Source of the DNA: Helicobacter cetorum
GTDB lineage: Bacteria; Campylobacterota; Campylobacteria; Campylobacterales; DZAY01
DNA: 64,000 bases
Assembly: GCA_022729735.1 (NCBI GenBank)
Contig: DZAY01000001.1
Location: 1 to 64,000 of the forward strand
Reading direction: 5' to 3'
In this document: positions 37,919 through 47,794 of the stretch, piece after piece
Layout of the letters: each line of letters opens with the position of its first letter
Position numbering within the stretch: the first letter of the stretch is position 1
Made by a program: the position numbers and the translations under genes
The notes under the pieces: generated by a model
The model's input: only the letters and a program-made list of their open reading frames with translations
Database searches by the model: none
Told to the model about the DNA's origin: nothing

Positions 37919-38476
37919 CTATTTAGGTTCAATATAATTTACTATTTTTTCTTTAATACTATCTATTTCTAAGTTACTATCAATTTCTAAATAGTTTAAA
38001 TTAACTCTTTTTGCAACTTCAAACATTCTATCTTGAACACTTAATAGATAATCAACTCCTCTAAGCTCTATTATGTCATTACCTTTATTTCCCAATCTCT
38101 TAGTTAATAAATCTCTATTATGTTTAAATATTATTACTTTATCTGCTTTAGTGTTTTTTAAGGCAAACATGTTTAGATTTATTAAAAAATCTATATCAAA
38201 ATCGGTTGCATAAGCAATTCCTGATATAAAACCTCTATCGCTAATAATTAATTTGTCTCGATTTGGTTCTATAATATTCTTAAAATGTTCTGCTCTATCT
38301 GCTAAAAATAGAAAAAGCTCTGCTTCTTTTGAACTCCATTTGCTATTAATTACCAAGTCTCTTATTGTTTGATTAAATGGCTCTTTTGTAAAAATCGCAT
38401 CTTTATAAACTGTTTTTAGTATTTCAATTTGTGTGGATTTGCCACAAGTATCAATACCTTCCAAAATTAAATACAT
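37919..38476 (-). CDS. tmk: Thymidylate kinase Tmk
   Basis: A 185-residue dTMP kinase. I chose ATG at 38476, which has a GGAG site 8-9 bases upstream and puts the P-loop LEGIDTCGKSTQ at the usual distance from the start; a longer in-frame start at 38509 lies well inside coaD. The TKEPFN and SDRGFISGIAYA segments are the dTMP-binding and DRX motifs. The gene overlaps the end of coaD by about 10 bases. Confidence 0.95.
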   Translation of the reverse strand: MYLILEGIDTCGKSTQIEILKTVYKDAIFTKEPFNQTIRDLVINSKWSSKEAELFLFLADRAEHFKNIIEPNRDKLIISDRGFISGIAYATDFDIDFLINLNMFALKNTKADKVIIFKHNRDLLTKRLGNKGNDIIELRGVDYLLSVQDRMFEVAKRVNLNYLEIDSNLEIDSIKEKIVNYIEPK

Positions 38477-38949
38477 ATATTTTTCTCCAAAATCTTTTGA
38501 TATACACACTCTGGTATTAGATGAGATACATCGCCACTAAATTTCAAAATTGACCTTACAACCGAAGAGCTAATAAAAGCATATTTAAGACTTGGCATAA
38601 GATAAATTGTTTCAATATTTCCATTTAATGAGCTATTTGCATAACCCATTTGTAACTCATATTCAAAATCACTTACAGCTCTAAGCCCACGAATGATAAT
38701 AAATGTCTCTTTTAGTGCTAAAAAATCTACCATCAATGTATTAAAACTTTCAACACTCACACCATTAATTGACTCTGTGGCATCTTTTGCCATTGCTACT
38801 CTTAAGCTTAAATCAAACATTGGTTTTTTATCTTTGGATTCTGCAACTGCTACAATTACTTTATCAAATATCTTTTTTGCTCTTTTTATAATATCTAAAT
38901 GTCCATTAGTGATTGGGTCAAAAGTCCCTGGATAAACGGCTATATTCAT
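38467..38949 (-). CDS. coaD: Phosphopantetheine adenylyltransferase CoaD
   Basis: A 160-residue enzyme of coenzyme A biosynthesis. ATG at 38949 is chosen: it lies 2 bases after the ubiX stop with a GGGA site inside the end of ubiX. The nucleotidyltransferase motifs are PGTFDPITNGHLDII (T/HxGH) near the N-terminus and FISSSVVR (ISSTxxR-type) near the C-terminus. The central IRGLRAVSDFEYELQM region is canonical. Four more upstream codons are possible but would overlap ubiX. Confidence 0.97.
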   Translation of the reverse strand: MNIAVYPGTFDPITNGHLDIIKRAKKIFDKVIVAVAESKDKKPMFDLSLRVAMAKDATESINGVSVESFNTLMVDFLALKETFIIIRGLRAVSDFEYELQMGYANSSLNGNIETIYLMPSLKYAFISSSVVRSILKFSGDVSHLIPECVYQKILEKNICI

Positions 38950-38951
38950 TA

Positions 38952-39470
38952 CTATTCCCATCTTTTATATAGAGAGTTTTCAATTCCCAAAGAGTCAAAC
39001 CATCTTCCAATTAAGAAATCCTCAACCTCATCTAAGCTTGAATGATTGGCATAATATCCTAAAATTGGTGGAGCTATAATTGCTCCAATTTGTGAAAGTT
39101 TTAACATATTTTCTAATGCGATAGAGCTTAATGGAAGCTCTCGTGGAGCAAGTAGCAGTTTTCTTTTCTCTTTTATCATAACTGATGCTACTCTTGTAGT
39201 TAAATTATCTGCAATTCCAACACTAATTTTTGCTAATGTATTCATAGAACAAGGAATAATTGCCATAGCATCGCTTTTAAATGAGCCAGAAGCAATTGAT
39301 GCTCCAATATTGCTATCATCAAATAGAGTGATATTTTCTTCTAACTGCATAACAGCCTTTGCACTATCAGAAAATATCAAAAATTTTTCTATGCTTTTTG
39401 GAAGTTTTTCTACAAATTTCAATCCAAGTGAAACTCCACTCGCTCCAGTAATTGCTACAACCAACTTCAT
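38952..39470 (-). CDS. ubiX: Flavin prenyltransferase UbiX
   Basis: A 172-residue UbiX/Pad1 flavoprotein that prenylates FMN to make the cofactor of UbiD-type decarboxylases. The TGASGVSLGL flavin-binding start, the IIPCSMNTLAKISVGIADNL segment and the LLLAPRELPLSSIALENMLKL motif are diagnostic. The decarboxylase partner may act in menaquinone synthesis, probably via the futalosine route common in this phylum; ubiD is not in the window. Operon member between aroC and coaD. Confidence 0.95.
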   Translation of the reverse strand: MKLVVAITGASGVSLGLKFVEKLPKSIEKFLIFSDSAKAVMQLEENITLFDDSNIGASIASGSFKSDAMAIIPCSMNTLAKISVGIADNLTTRVASVMIKEKRKLLLAPRELPLSSIALENMLKLSQIGAIIAPPILGYYANHSSLDEVEDFLIGRWFDSLGIENSLYKRWE

Positions 39471-39477
39471 AATAAAG

Positions 39478-40554
39478 TTAATCTATATACAATTTTTTAA
39501 TATCACTAAGTTTTCTACCCATATTAAGTAGTAACATATCAGCTATTACAATAGATGCCATAGCTTCAGCCACAATAGAACCTCTAATAGCAATACATGG
39601 GTCATGTCGTCCTTTTAATTCGCATAAGATTGGATTACCATCAATATCTACACTCTCTTGAGGTCTGAAAATTGATGGAGTTGGTTTAAAATAGACTTTT
39701 ATTTCAATATCACTTCCATTGCTAATTCCACCAAGTGTGCCACCAGAGTGATTAGTTTTAAATCCATTTACACTAATTAAATCATTATTTTCTGACCCCT
39801 TAAGATGACTTGAGCTAACTCCACTCCCAATTTCAACACCTTTAACACCATTTATACTCATCATAGCATCAGCTAAAAGTGCATCAAGTTTATAATAAAT
39901 TGGCTCACCCAAACCAACTGGTAAATCTTTTACTTTTACAACTACTGCTCCACCAATTGAGTCATGTTCGCTTTTTACGGTATCAATTTTTGCTTTTTGT
40001 AACTCTTCTATATCTTTATCAAGAGCAAATATTTCACTACTTTTAGCATACTCAAAATCATAATTTGTAGCAACTATATCTCCAATTTGAAACACTCCAC
40101 TAACCACTTCTATTCCAAGTTCTCGTAAAATAAGTTTTGCAAAAGCTCCACCACAAACTCTCATAGCAGTTTCTCTCGCACTACTTCTACCACCACCTCT
40201 ATAATCTCTAACTCCATATTTATGAAAATATGTAAAATCAGCATGTCCTGGTCTAAAAATATCTTTTATACTGTTGTAATCTTTGCTCTTTTGGTCACAA
40301 TTATGAATAGTTATTCCAATTGGTGTGCCTGTTGATAACCCCTCAAATACTCCACTCAAAATTTCTAATTTGTCTTCTTCGTCTCTTTGGGTTGCAAATC
40401 TATTTTTACCTGGTTTTCTTCTATCTAATTCACTTTGAATAAAATCTAAATCTATTTTAACTCCAGCTGGATAACCATCAATTACAGCTCCAATTGCAAC
40501 TCCGTGAGACTCTCCAAATGTAGTTAATATAAATCTTCTTCCAAAACTATTCAT
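39478..40554 (-). CDS. aroC: Chorismate synthase AroC
   Basis: A 358-residue FMN-dependent enzyme forming chorismate from EPSP. Three signature blocks are clear: [18 protein letters not shown] at the N-terminus, [20 protein letters not shown] in the middle and [18 protein letters not shown] near the C-terminus. Full length. The start lies 2 bases after the rnc stop. Confidence 0.98.
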   Translation of the reverse strand: MNSFGRRFILTTFGESHGVAIGAVIDGYPAGVKIDLDFIQSELDRRKPGKNRFATQRDEEDKLEILSGVFEGLSTGTPIGITIHNCDQKSKDYNSIKDIFRPGHADFTYFHKYGVRDYRGGGRSSARETAMRVCGGAFAKLILRELGIEVVSGVFQIGDIVATNYDFEYAKSSEIFALDKDIEELQKAKIDTVKSEHDSIGGAVVVKVKDLPVGLGEPIYYKLDALLADAMMSINGVKGVEIGSGVSSSHLKGSENNDLISVNGFKTNHSGGTLGGISNGSDIEIKVYFKPTPSIFRPQESVDIDGNPILCELKGRHDPCIAIRGSIVAEAMASIVIADMLLLNMGRKLSDIKKLYID

Positions 40555-40555
40555 A

Positions 40556-41287
40556 TTAATTATCCTTTGTTAAAATTTCTAATGCTATTTTTGCTGCTTT
40601 TTGTTGAGCATCTTTTTTACTTTTACCTTTAGCACGGCTTATCTCTTCATTTTGAATTAATGCCGAAACTTCAAACTCTTTTTTATGGTCTGGTCCAAAA
40701 CTTTGAATTAATTTATAATCTGGAGTTACTCCAAACTTTGCTTGAGTTAGCTCTTGGAGAGTTGTCTTATAATCTCTAAATAGATTTGTTAAATCAATAA
40801 TTGGATAAACTCGCTCAAGCATCTTTTGGACAATATCTTTTACAACATCTAACCCACTCTCTAAATATATAGCACCCATTATTGCTTCAAAAGCATTTGA
40901 TAATAGTGAAGGTTTTTTTCTACCTTGATTATTTTCTTCAGCCACTGAAATAAATATATATTCACCTAAATTTATATCTCTTGCAAGTCGCATAAAACCT
41001 TTTTCATTTACCAAAGAAGCCCTCATTTTAGACAACTCTCCCTCTTTTGAGTCTGGGAATTTGCTAAATAGATACTCACCAACTATTAAATCTAATACAG
41101 CATCACCTAAAAACTCTAACCTTTCATTATTATAAGGCTTTTTATAGCTCTTATGTGTAAGTGCCTCGATTATCAGATTTTTGTTTTTAAACTGATAACC
41201 CAAACGCTCCTCTAACTCTTTAATTTCTCTCATATTTTTTTGATGACTTAAATCAAAATCTAATATAAAATTAGATTTTGGTTGCAT
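40556..41287 (-). CDS. rnc: Ribonuclease III
   Basis: A 243-residue double-strand-specific endoribonuclease for rRNA processing and RNA turnover. The RNase III domain carries the signature [14 protein letters not shown] near residue 57 and the second catalytic region ([13 protein letters not shown]). A C-terminal dsRNA-binding domain ends with [21 protein letters not shown] at 41287 has an AAAGGAG site very close by. A shorter start at 41233 lacks a site. It is the first gene of the ten-gene minus operon. Confidence 0.97.
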   Translation of the reverse strand: MQPKSNFILDFDLSHQKNMREIKELEERLGYQFKNKNLIIEALTHKSYKKPYNNERLEFLGDAVLDLIVGEYLFSKFPDSKEGELSKMRASLVNEKGFMRLARDINLGEYIFISVAEENNQGRKKPSLLSNAFEAIMGAIYLESGLDVVKDIVQKMLERVYPIIDLTNLFRDYKTTLQELTQAKFGVTPDYKLIQSFGPDHKKEFEVSALIQNEEISRAKGKSKKDAQQKAAKIALEILTKDN

Positions 41288-41310
41288 CTCTCCTTTCTTA
41301 AATTTATTTC

Positions 41311-41316
41311 ATTATA
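41311..41316 (-). promoter_or_regulatory. Candidate -10 box for the rnc-to-rpsR operon
   Basis: On the minus strand TGTGTTATAATG places TATAAT 24 bases before the rnc start, with AAGAAAGGAG between. This gives a short leader. The operon may also have internal promoters, for example before rpsF. Confidence 0.6.
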
Positions 41317-41334
41317 ACACACATTTTTTATAAA

Positions 41335-42654
41335 TTAAAAATCAAAGATATTATCCAAGTCTCCAACGATAATATCTTCTTGAGGTTTGATAAAACTTGA
41401 AATCATTGTAGCATTTGCAATAATTGAATTATCCAAAAAGTTTATTGCTGGAGCTCCTTCATAAAAAAGTTTTCTAATCCACATTAGCAAATCTCCATTA
41501 AATGCACGACATAACTCACCAATATCTTTTGATTTTTCAATAAATGTTTGAGAGTTGTTTTGAATATCATCTGCCAAAGTTTTTAGAGCTGATGAGATAG
41601 CAAATGTTTCTGAATAAGCTGTTAAAATTGAACCAAATTTATATATATATTGAGCTATTAATAAAACTTCATGCATTTCTAATTTTGAACTTCCAACAAG
41701 CAACATCATTGAGTTTAACTCATTTGCAAAATTTTCTAAATCTTCTAAATCTGCTGGGTCTAAGAAATGATATATCTCATAAACTTCTTCTTTTTTTGAT
41801 ATTACAGGAGTTTTTGTAGTTTCTACTTCTTTATGTAATATTTTTGTATCTATTTCTATATTTTTTGCACTAATTTCACTATTTTTATTGAGTGCAAATG
41901 ATATTTTATCATCAGCAATTTTATAATTTGAGTTTTTGTAATTATTTGTAATTATTTTTTGCACAAGTTTTGTAAGTCCATTTTTATCCAATAAGTTCAT
42001 ATTATTTGCTGTAAAATAGAAGTTTTCTGCATTCTCTTCTACATAAACATTAAAGCTATATTTAAATTTAAGCTGTAATAATCCAATTCCATAAATAGTT
42101 CTAACTAAATCACTCATATCATCACTGCCATCTCTGCAATTTATTAGATAGTAATCCCAAAATTCAGATAAACTATTTTCACTATTTATAATAAATGTCA
42201 TATATCTACTATATATTTTAGTATCAAACAGATTTATAGCTTTACATGAGTGTGTAATTTGTGATTTTCTACTATCAATTAATTGAAGATAACTTGTCAA
42301 TCGTTTATAAAATATATACTCTGTAATTGGTTTTTGAATATAATCTTCAGCACCGTTTTTTAAAATTAGTCGCTTTTTTTCTTCATCTTCAATAGCTGAT
42401 ATTGCTATTATCATAGCTTTTTTATCTTTTGCTCGTATTAGTTTTGTAGCTTCTATGCCATCCATAACAGGCATCATAATATCCATAAAAATAATATCAA
42501 ATTGACTATTATTTGTTAATTCAACAGCTTCAGCTCCATTTAGAGCTTCTATAATTTCAAAGTCTATATTATGCTCAAATCTATACTCATCAATCATAAG
42601 CCTTAAAATCATAATATTTGTGCTATTATCATCTACTATCAAAGTTCTATACAT
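41335..42654 (-). CDS. Response regulator with long helical C-terminal domain of unknown type
   Basis: A 439-residue protein. The receiver domain (about 1-125) has Asp8-Asp9, phosphoacceptor Asp58 (FMDIMMPVMDG), Ser87 and Lys108 (IQKPI). The remaining 310 residues include a central alpha/beta part (about 150-260) and a helical C-terminal domain (about 295-430) with an invariant-looking segment LLMWIRKLFYEGAPAINFLD. No DNA-binding, GGDEF, EAL or HD-GYP motif is visible. The start overlaps the hybrid kinase stop by 8 bases, so it is the kinase's likely target. Output unknown. Confidence 0.88.
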   Translation of the reverse strand: MYRTLIVDDNSTNIMILRLMIDEYRFEHNIDFEIIEALNGAEAVELTNNSQFDIIFMDIMMPVMDGIEATKLIRAKDKKAMIIAISAIEDEEKKRLILKNGAEDYIQKPITEYIFYKRLTSYLQLIDSRKSQITHSCKAINLFDTKIYSRYMTFIINSENSLSEFWDYYLINCRDGSDDMSDLVRTIYGIGLLQLKFKYSFNVYVEENAENFYFTANNMNLLDKNGLTKLVQKIITNNYKNSNYKIADDKISFALNKNSEISAKNIEIDTKILHKEVETTKTPVISKKEEVYEIYHFLDPADLEDLENFANELNSMMLLVGSSKLEMHEVLLIAQYIYKFGSILTAYSETFAISSALKTLADDIQNNSQTFIEKSKDIGELCRAFNGDLLMWIRKLFYEGAPAINFLDNSIIANATMISSFIKPQEDIIVGDLDNIFDF

Positions 42655-44215
42655 TTTTTTGCTCCTCTATTTTTGTAACATTTCCAACTAATCTCATATC
42701 AGCTCCACCTAATTTTTCTGAATCATATATTTTTATGTCTATTCCAAGCTCTTCACAAAGAAGTTTAACAAAATGTAATCCAATTCCAGTGCCTTTAGCA
42801 ACTCTTGTCAAATCATCTTTATCTTGTTGCTCAAATAGCTCAAAAACCTTCTCTTTTTCTCTAACTCCATCACCGTTATCTTCAATATCTAACACATATT
42901 TTCCATCTTCTATGACTAAAGTAATTATAATTTTACCTTTTCCATATTTAATTGCATTTGATATAAGGTTAGATAATATCTGCTTAAATCTAAATGGGTC
43001 GCTTACAATCTCTTCATCACTATAAAAATCCAAAACTATATCGGCTTTTGCATCTTGAATAAGTGATGAAAATCGCTCTAATATCTCATTAATTGTAGCT
43101 TTTAAACTAAATTTTGTAAATGTAAAACTCATCTTTTGAGATTTTATTTTGGATAGTTCAAGAATATTTGTAACAATATCAAGCATATCAATCCCATTTT
43201 TATTTACAAGATTTAACATATTATTTATTGCATCTTGTTCGTTTTTTACTATTTGAGTTCGCTCAACTCTTCTTTTTGCAAATGATGATAAATTTATAAT
43301 TGCATTTAGTGGTGTTTTTAATTCATGAGAAAATAATATTAAAAATGAATCTTTAGCTTTTGTTAATTCACATAAATGTCGTTTTTCTGCTTCAACTTTT
43401 TCTCTCTCTTTTTGTTGTAACTCTCTACCAATTTTTACAAAATCTGTTACATCAAATCTGATAGATAAAAATTCACTTATTTGATTATTTGAGTTAAAAA
43501 TCGGAACAACTGTGGTTTCTACAATATAAAATCCACCATCTTTTTTCTGATTTTTTATTCTGCCTCGCCAAATTTTACCACTCAATATTGTATCCCATAA
43601 CTCTTTGAAAATATCTTTTGATACTTCTGGATGTCTAACTAAATTATGAGGCATTCCAATTAACTCTTCTCGCATAAAGCCTGATATTTCACAAAATTTA
43701 TCATTTACATAAGTAATTATTCCATTTTTATCAGCTTTAGAAACAATCGAACTTGCATCAAGAGCTACTTTATATTCTGACATTAGTTTCAAACTCTCTT
43801 GATAAGCCATATTTGTGCTAATCTGTTTTCTACACTTTTCTAATTCTAAGTGTAACTTTTTCAAACTAATTGGTTTTAAAATATATTTATCTACATTTAA
43901 TTCAATTGCTCTCATCAAATATTTTGGTTCATCAAAAGCTGAAGTAATAATAATAGGTATGCTCTCATTCACACTTCGTATCATCTCTATCATTTTTAGC
44001 CCATCAACTCTTGGCATTCTAATATCAGTTACAATAATATCTGGCACATTTGATAAAAAAAGCTCATACCCTTCTTCACCATTTCTACCAACAAAAACTC
44101 TTTTAAACCTTTTTTTTAAAAAAAGTGTAACCTCTTCTCTAATAAAATCTTCATCTTCTACATAAAGTATAGATACATTTTCTCCAAATTTTTTCAGTGT
44201 TTCATCAGCCATCAA
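42647..44215 (-). CDS. Soluble hybrid histidine kinase (REC-PAS-HisKA-HATPase)
   Basis: A 522-residue kinase with no membrane segments. The N-terminal receiver domain (about 12-130) has phosphoacceptor Asp64 (VTDIRMPRVDG) and Lys114. A PAS domain (about 150-265) is of the Aer type, with GYI-like and SGFMREELIGMPHNLVRHPEV motifs that often bind FAD. HisKA has His297 in FSHELKTPLNA. HATPase carries NLISNAIKYG (411-), DNGDG (446-450) and GTGIGL (475-480). It overlaps the ParA-like gene before it by 11 bases and the regulator after it by 8, so the three are co-translated. The Aer-type PAS suggests redox or energy sensing. Confidence 0.93.
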   Translation of the reverse strand: MMADETLKKFGENVSILYVEDEDFIREEVTLFLKKRFKRVFVGRNGEEGYELFLSNVPDIIVTDIRMPRVDGLKMIEMIRSVNESIPIIITSAFDEPKYLMRAIELNVDKYILKPISLKKLHLELEKCRKQISTNMAYQESLKLMSEYKVALDASSIVSKADKNGIITYVNDKFCEISGFMREELIGMPHNLVRHPEVSKDIFKELWDTILSGKIWRGRIKNQKKDGGFYIVETTVVPIFNSNNQISEFLSIRFDVTDFVKIGRELQQKEREKVEAEKRHLCELTKAKDSFLILFSHELKTPLNAIINLSSFAKRRVERTQIVKNEQDAINNMLNLVNKNGIDMLDIVTNILELSKIKSQKMSFTFTKFSLKATINEILERFSSLIQDAKADIVLDFYSDEEIVSDPFRFKQILSNLISNAIKYGKGKIIITLVIEDGKYVLDIEDNGDGVREKEKVFELFEQQDKDDLTRVAKGTGIGLHFVKLLCEELGIDIKIYDSEKLGGADMRLVGNVTKIEEQKNV

Positions 44216-44963
44216 TAGCTTCCTTTACTTTTTCTAATAACTCTTTTACAAATCTTTGATAATCACTTTTACCTCGACTTCTCTTCTCTTCTAATACTGT
44301 TGGAATGCCACTATTAAAGCTATTAGTTAAATTTATATCTACTCCAATTGGACTAAAGAGTCTCTTTTTACCAAACTTTTTAACTATTAACTCAATTGCT
44401 TCCATATGCTCTTTTATATGAGGATTTGTCATAGTTGGAAGTATAGTTATAAATGGTAATCTTTTCTTATTTCCCAAAGATGTTTGATATATTGCCCGAA
44501 ACATCTGTTCAACTGCATTAACTCCTAAAATATGTGGAACAAAAGGGATAACTATAATATCTGCTACTTCAAGTGAATTTTTTAAAATTGAGTCATAAGT
44601 TGGAGGAGTATCAATAATACAGTAGTCAAAAAACTCATTTAGATGCTCTTTTTTAAAACGGTTTTCTAAAACTCCTCTTAAATTTGAATACTCATATATA
44701 TCAAAAAATTCTAAGGCTGGAGAGAGAGTTAGATTATCTAATGGTGTTGAAATTAGTGTTTCACTCAAACTTTTACCTAAAAATATAGAGTGAGAGCCAA
44801 AATCTTTACCACTTTTTTGTGATAATCCAATGGTTGAGTGTCCTTGTGTATCAAAATCAATTAGTAATACTCTACTATTTTTTGCTAACTCTGCACCTAA
44901 ATTAATAGCTGTTGTCGTTTTGCCTGTTCCACCTTTTCTGTTGCTAATTAAGATAGTTTTCAA
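44205..44963 (-). CDS. ParA/MinD-family ATPase (orphan, in signalling operon)
   Basis: A 252-residue deviant-Walker ATPase: NRKGGTGKTTTAINLGAELA near residue 8 with the signature Lys, LLIDFDTQGHSTIGL, and CIIDTPPTYD as Walker B. Length and motifs fit ParA/Soj. There is no ParB gene and no parS-like site nearby. Instead it overlaps a hybrid kinase, so it may position a signalling or chemotaxis complex, as ParC does in Vibrio, rather than segregate the chromosome. That role is inferred from context only. Confidence 0.88.
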   Translation of the reverse strand: MKTILISNRKGGTGKTTTAINLGAELAKNSRVLLIDFDTQGHSTIGLSQKSGKDFGSHSIFLGKSLSETLISTPLDNLTLSPALEFFDIYEYSNLRGVLENRFKKEHLNEFFDYCIIDTPPTYDSILKNSLEVADIIVIPFVPHILGVNAVEQMFRAIYQTSLGNKKRLPFITILPTMTNPHIKEHMEAIELIVKKFGKKRLFSPIGVDINLTNSFNSGIPTVLEEKRSRGKSDYQRFVKELLEKVKEAIDG

Positions 44964-45062
44964 TTCACTTTTCCATTTTTAATTTTTATTTGTAATTTTA
45001 GCAAAAGTTAGTGAAAACAAATCAATCTATTAAATATGGATTAAATATTCCAACTGTTAATT

Positions 45063-46853
45063 TTATTTTTTCAATAAAGTATAACTTTTAATACAATGCT
45101 CATCTTTTGATAATCTTGTTATATCTTTGCCTTCTGCTTTTTTATCTTTTGCATAATTTACAAAACTCATAGCATAATCTAAATATGTGTCTATTCCTTT
45201 ACCTTTATTTAATAGCTCTTTAAGTGTCGAATAACCATCTTTTCCATTGGCTATGTAACTATTTGTAACTATTACATAAGATTTGTCAGCTTCAAGTGGT
45301 TGCCATTTTTTTGTTTTTCTATCTTTTATTTCTAAATTATAAACTCTACTGTTTTTTTCTCTATTCATATCAATGTCATATCTTAAAGCATAAGCATAAG
45401 GGAATGAACCATCAGAACCCCTATTATCATTATAGTTTATAATCGCATCTTCAAGTAGCTGTTTTATCTCACTTCCTTTTATATCAAACTCAAATAGTGT
45501 ATTTGAAAAAGGTAAAAGTGTATAAACACCACCTACATTAATCTCTCCAGCCAATAAACCTGTTCTAACACCTCCAGCATTTTGAATACAAGCATCAGCT
45601 CTAAGACTTAAATTATAAAAAGCTTCGGCAATAACGGGAGCAATTTCACTTCCAAGTGGCAATAGTGAACCATCCATATCACCATAATTTGTCATAGGAA
45701 TACGAATATGTCTTAAATCTTCTTTTATAACTCCTACAACCTCTTTTGATTTCTCTTCTATCTGTTTTTTGTAGTGATTTAATTTTGATAAAATTTCTGG
45801 ATTTTCTTTTGTTATTGATATGTTGCTATTTTCAATTTTCTTTAAAATTTCACTTTTTAACTCTTGATTTACCTCTTTATCATCTTGTTTAAAAGTTTCG
45901 CCAATAATTACATTTGGCCTTCCATGACAATTAATAACTTCACCTTTTGAATTAAACTCAACATTCAACTCTCCAACAACTTTAGCATATTCCCAAGCTT
46001 GAACAATACACACATTTTTATTATCTTTAGATAGAGTTTTTGTAGGGTATTCACCTACACTACTCAAACCAAACTCTTTAAAATTTCCAAGTAAAGAGTG
46101 AGAATCTCCACCCACAACAATATCTATACCAGCAATTTTTTTAACCAAATCTAAATCATTTTCATATCCAAAATGGCTTAAAAGTATAATTTTGTTTATA
46201 CCTTTTTCTTGCAACTCTGATACATATTTTTGAACTCTAAAAAACTCATCAAAAAATGCTACATCTTCACTTGCTCTTGATGAACTTTTGGTTTTATGAG
46301 CAGTTTCTAATCCAATAATAGCGACTTTTTGACCTTTAATATCTTTTATAATATATGGTTTCCATCTATTTTCTAAAACACTACCTTTTAATACATCAAC
46401 ATTTGATGTAATAATTGGAAAATTCGCTTTATCAATAAAATCAGCTAAAACTTTATCACCTTCATCAAACTCATGATTTCCCAATGTATAAGCATCAAAA
46501 CCTATCATATTCATAAGTTCAACATCAGCTTGACCTTTAAAAATTGTGTAATAAAGTGTTCCACTCATAGCATCTCCAGCATGTAAAACCAAAGGATTTA
46601 TAGCTTTTGCTTTTAACTCTTTTATTTTTGTAGCAACTCGTGGAAATCCACCAAGTTCAACTTTTGTAGGAACACCATTAAAGTTTAGTTCAAAATGTTC
46701 ACTATCTAAATGTGCATGATGGTCATTTAAATGTAAAATAGTCAATTTAAAACTATCATCTTTACTATTTTGTTGTGCCAAAAGATTTGTTGAGATTAAT
46801 AAAGAAGATATAATACCTACTGTTGCTAATTTTTTTTGAAATTTAAAACTCAT
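45063..46853 (-). CDS. Exported UshA-like 5'-nucleotidase / metallophosphatase
   Basis: A 596-residue periplasmic enzyme. A signal peptide (about 1-26, ending LLAQQ) is followed by a calcineurin-like metallophosphatase domain with LHLNDHHAHLD (39-49), GDAMSGT, GNHEFDEG, LLSHFGYEND and VVGGDSHS metal-binding motifs. A C-terminal 5'-nucleotidase domain (about 385-575) has QNAGGVRTGLLAGEINVG and the GKDGYSTL segment. It probably hydrolyses extracellular nucleotides to provide nucleosides and phosphate. A 99-base space separates it from the ParA gene, and it is a single-gene unit. Confidence 0.93.
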   Translation of the reverse strand: MSFKFQKKLATVGIISSLLISTNLLAQQNSKDDSFKLTILHLNDHHAHLDSEHFELNFNGVPTKVELGGFPRVATKIKELKAKAINPLVLHAGDAMSGTLYYTIFKGQADVELMNMIGFDAYTLGNHEFDEGDKVLADFIDKANFPIITSNVDVLKGSVLENRWKPYIIKDIKGQKVAIIGLETAHKTKSSSRASEDVAFFDEFFRVQKYVSELQEKGINKIILLSHFGYENDLDLVKKIAGIDIVVGGDSHSLLGNFKEFGLSSVGEYPTKTLSKDNKNVCIVQAWEYAKVVGELNVEFNSKGEVINCHGRPNVIIGETFKQDDKEVNQELKSEILKKIENSNISITKENPEILSKLNHYKKQIEEKSKEVVGVIKEDLRHIRIPMTNYGDMDGSLLPLGSEIAPVIAEAFYNLSLRADACIQNAGGVRTGLLAGEINVGGVYTLLPFSNTLFEFDIKGSEIKQLLEDAIINYNDNRGSDGSFPYAYALRYDIDMNREKNSRVYNLEIKDRKTKKWQPLEADKSYVIVTNSYIANGKDGYSTLKELLNKGKGIDTYLDYAMSFVNYAKDKKAEGKDITRLSKDEHCIKSYTLLKK

Positions 46854-46960
46854 GTGTAATCCTTGTTTAGTTATGGGTAAAGCATTTTGTATTTGAGATT
46901 TTTAGTTTATGTTTTGTAATAGATGAGGTAGAAAATTTAGTAAAAGTAGTTAAAAAAGAA

Positions 46961-46986
46961 AAAACCTATAAATATTTATAGGTTTT
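46961..46986 (-). terminator. Intrinsic terminator of rpsO
   Basis: A perfect 26-base palindrome, AAAACCTATAAA followed by TA and TTTATAGGTTTT, directly after the rpsO stop on the minus strand, followed by a long T-rich run. Strong rho-independent terminator. Confidence 0.85.
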
Positions 46987-46993
46987 AATAAGA

Positions 46994-47266
46994 TTATTTA
47001 TCTCTAATGCCAAGTTTAGTAATAAGAGCTGTATATTTATCGTAGCTAACTCTTTTTAAGTATTTCATAAGACTTCTTCTTTGACCAACTAATTTTAGTA
47101 GTCCAAGTCTTGAAGAGTGGTCTTTTTTGTGAGTTTTTAAATGTTCTGTCAATTGTGTAATTCTCTCTGTTAAAAGAGCAATTTGAACCTCTGGTGAACC
47201 TGTATCTTTCTCATTTCTGGCAAAACCTTGAATAACTTCTTGTTTTTTCGCCACATCTAAAGCCAT
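46994..47266 (-). CDS. rpsO: 30S ribosomal protein uS15
   Basis: A 90-residue ribosomal protein with the standard [20 protein letters not shown] segment, [22 protein letters not shown] and [10 protein letters not shown]. Organised as a single gene with its own terminator, divergent from the Rrf2-type regulator; a TACAAT hexamer upstream on the minus strand could be its -10. Confidence 0.98.
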   Translation of the reverse strand: MALDVAKKQEVIQGFARNEKDTGSPEVQIALLTERITQLTEHLKTHKKDHSSRLGLLKLVGQRRSLMKYLKRVSYDKYTALITKLGIRDK

Positions 47267-47375
47267 AATCGCCTCCTGATTGGTATTTTTGGGAATGGGA
47301 TTGTATCTTAGACAAGCAAAAATTTACATTAAATTTTGTAGAATATGAAAAAAATTTAAAAAAAGGCACTATTTT

Positions 47376-47780
47376 ATGCTTTTTACTAAAGCAAGTGAGT
47401 ATGCACTATTAGCACTTATTGTAATTGCACAAAGCGAAGAACCTATTGATGTTGAAAAACTTTCAAAACAGTTAAATATATCCAAAAGTTTTTTAGCAAA
47501 AATACTTCAAAATTTAGCAAAAAAGGAGATTTTGAACTCTTATAAAGGTGCAAATGGTGGTTTTTTATTATCAAAAGATTGTGGTGAGTTATCAATATTA
47601 GAAATTATTTTAGCAGTTGAAAATAGTGGTGTAAAAGTTTTTGAGTGTTCTCCTTCAATTGATTCTTGTCCAAATGATTTAGCAATTAAATGCTCTATAT
47701 GGCCTCTTTTAAATAGATTACAGATTAAAATAGATAAATTTTTAGAAGATTTAAAACTAAAAGATTTATTAGAAAATTAA
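47376..47780 (+). CDS. Rrf2-family transcriptional regulator with candidate Fe-S cysteines
   Basis: A 134-residue winged-helix regulator. The N-terminal [18 protein letters not shown] and DNA-binding [26 protein letters not shown] wing are typical of Rrf2. Three cysteines, Cys91, Cys98 and Cys106, have IscR/NsrR-like spacing (x6 and x7), so a redox-, NO- or iron-sensitive [Fe-S] cluster is likely. Targets are unknown. It is 14 bases upstream of flhA with a shared orientation, so it may be co-transcribed with it. Confidence 0.92.
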   Translation: MLFTKASEYALLALIVIAQSEEPIDVEKLSKQLNISKSFLAKILQNLAKKEILNSYKGANGGFLLSKDCGELSILEIILAVENSGVKVFECSPSIDSCPNDLAIKCSIWPLLNRLQIKIDKFLEDLKLKDLLEN

Positions 47781-47794
47781 AACAAGGAGTCATT

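Noticed and set aside
44205-44963. ParA gene as a chromosomal parAB segregation locus
   Set aside because: No ParB-like gene and no parS-like palindrome occur nearby; the gene overlaps signalling genes instead.
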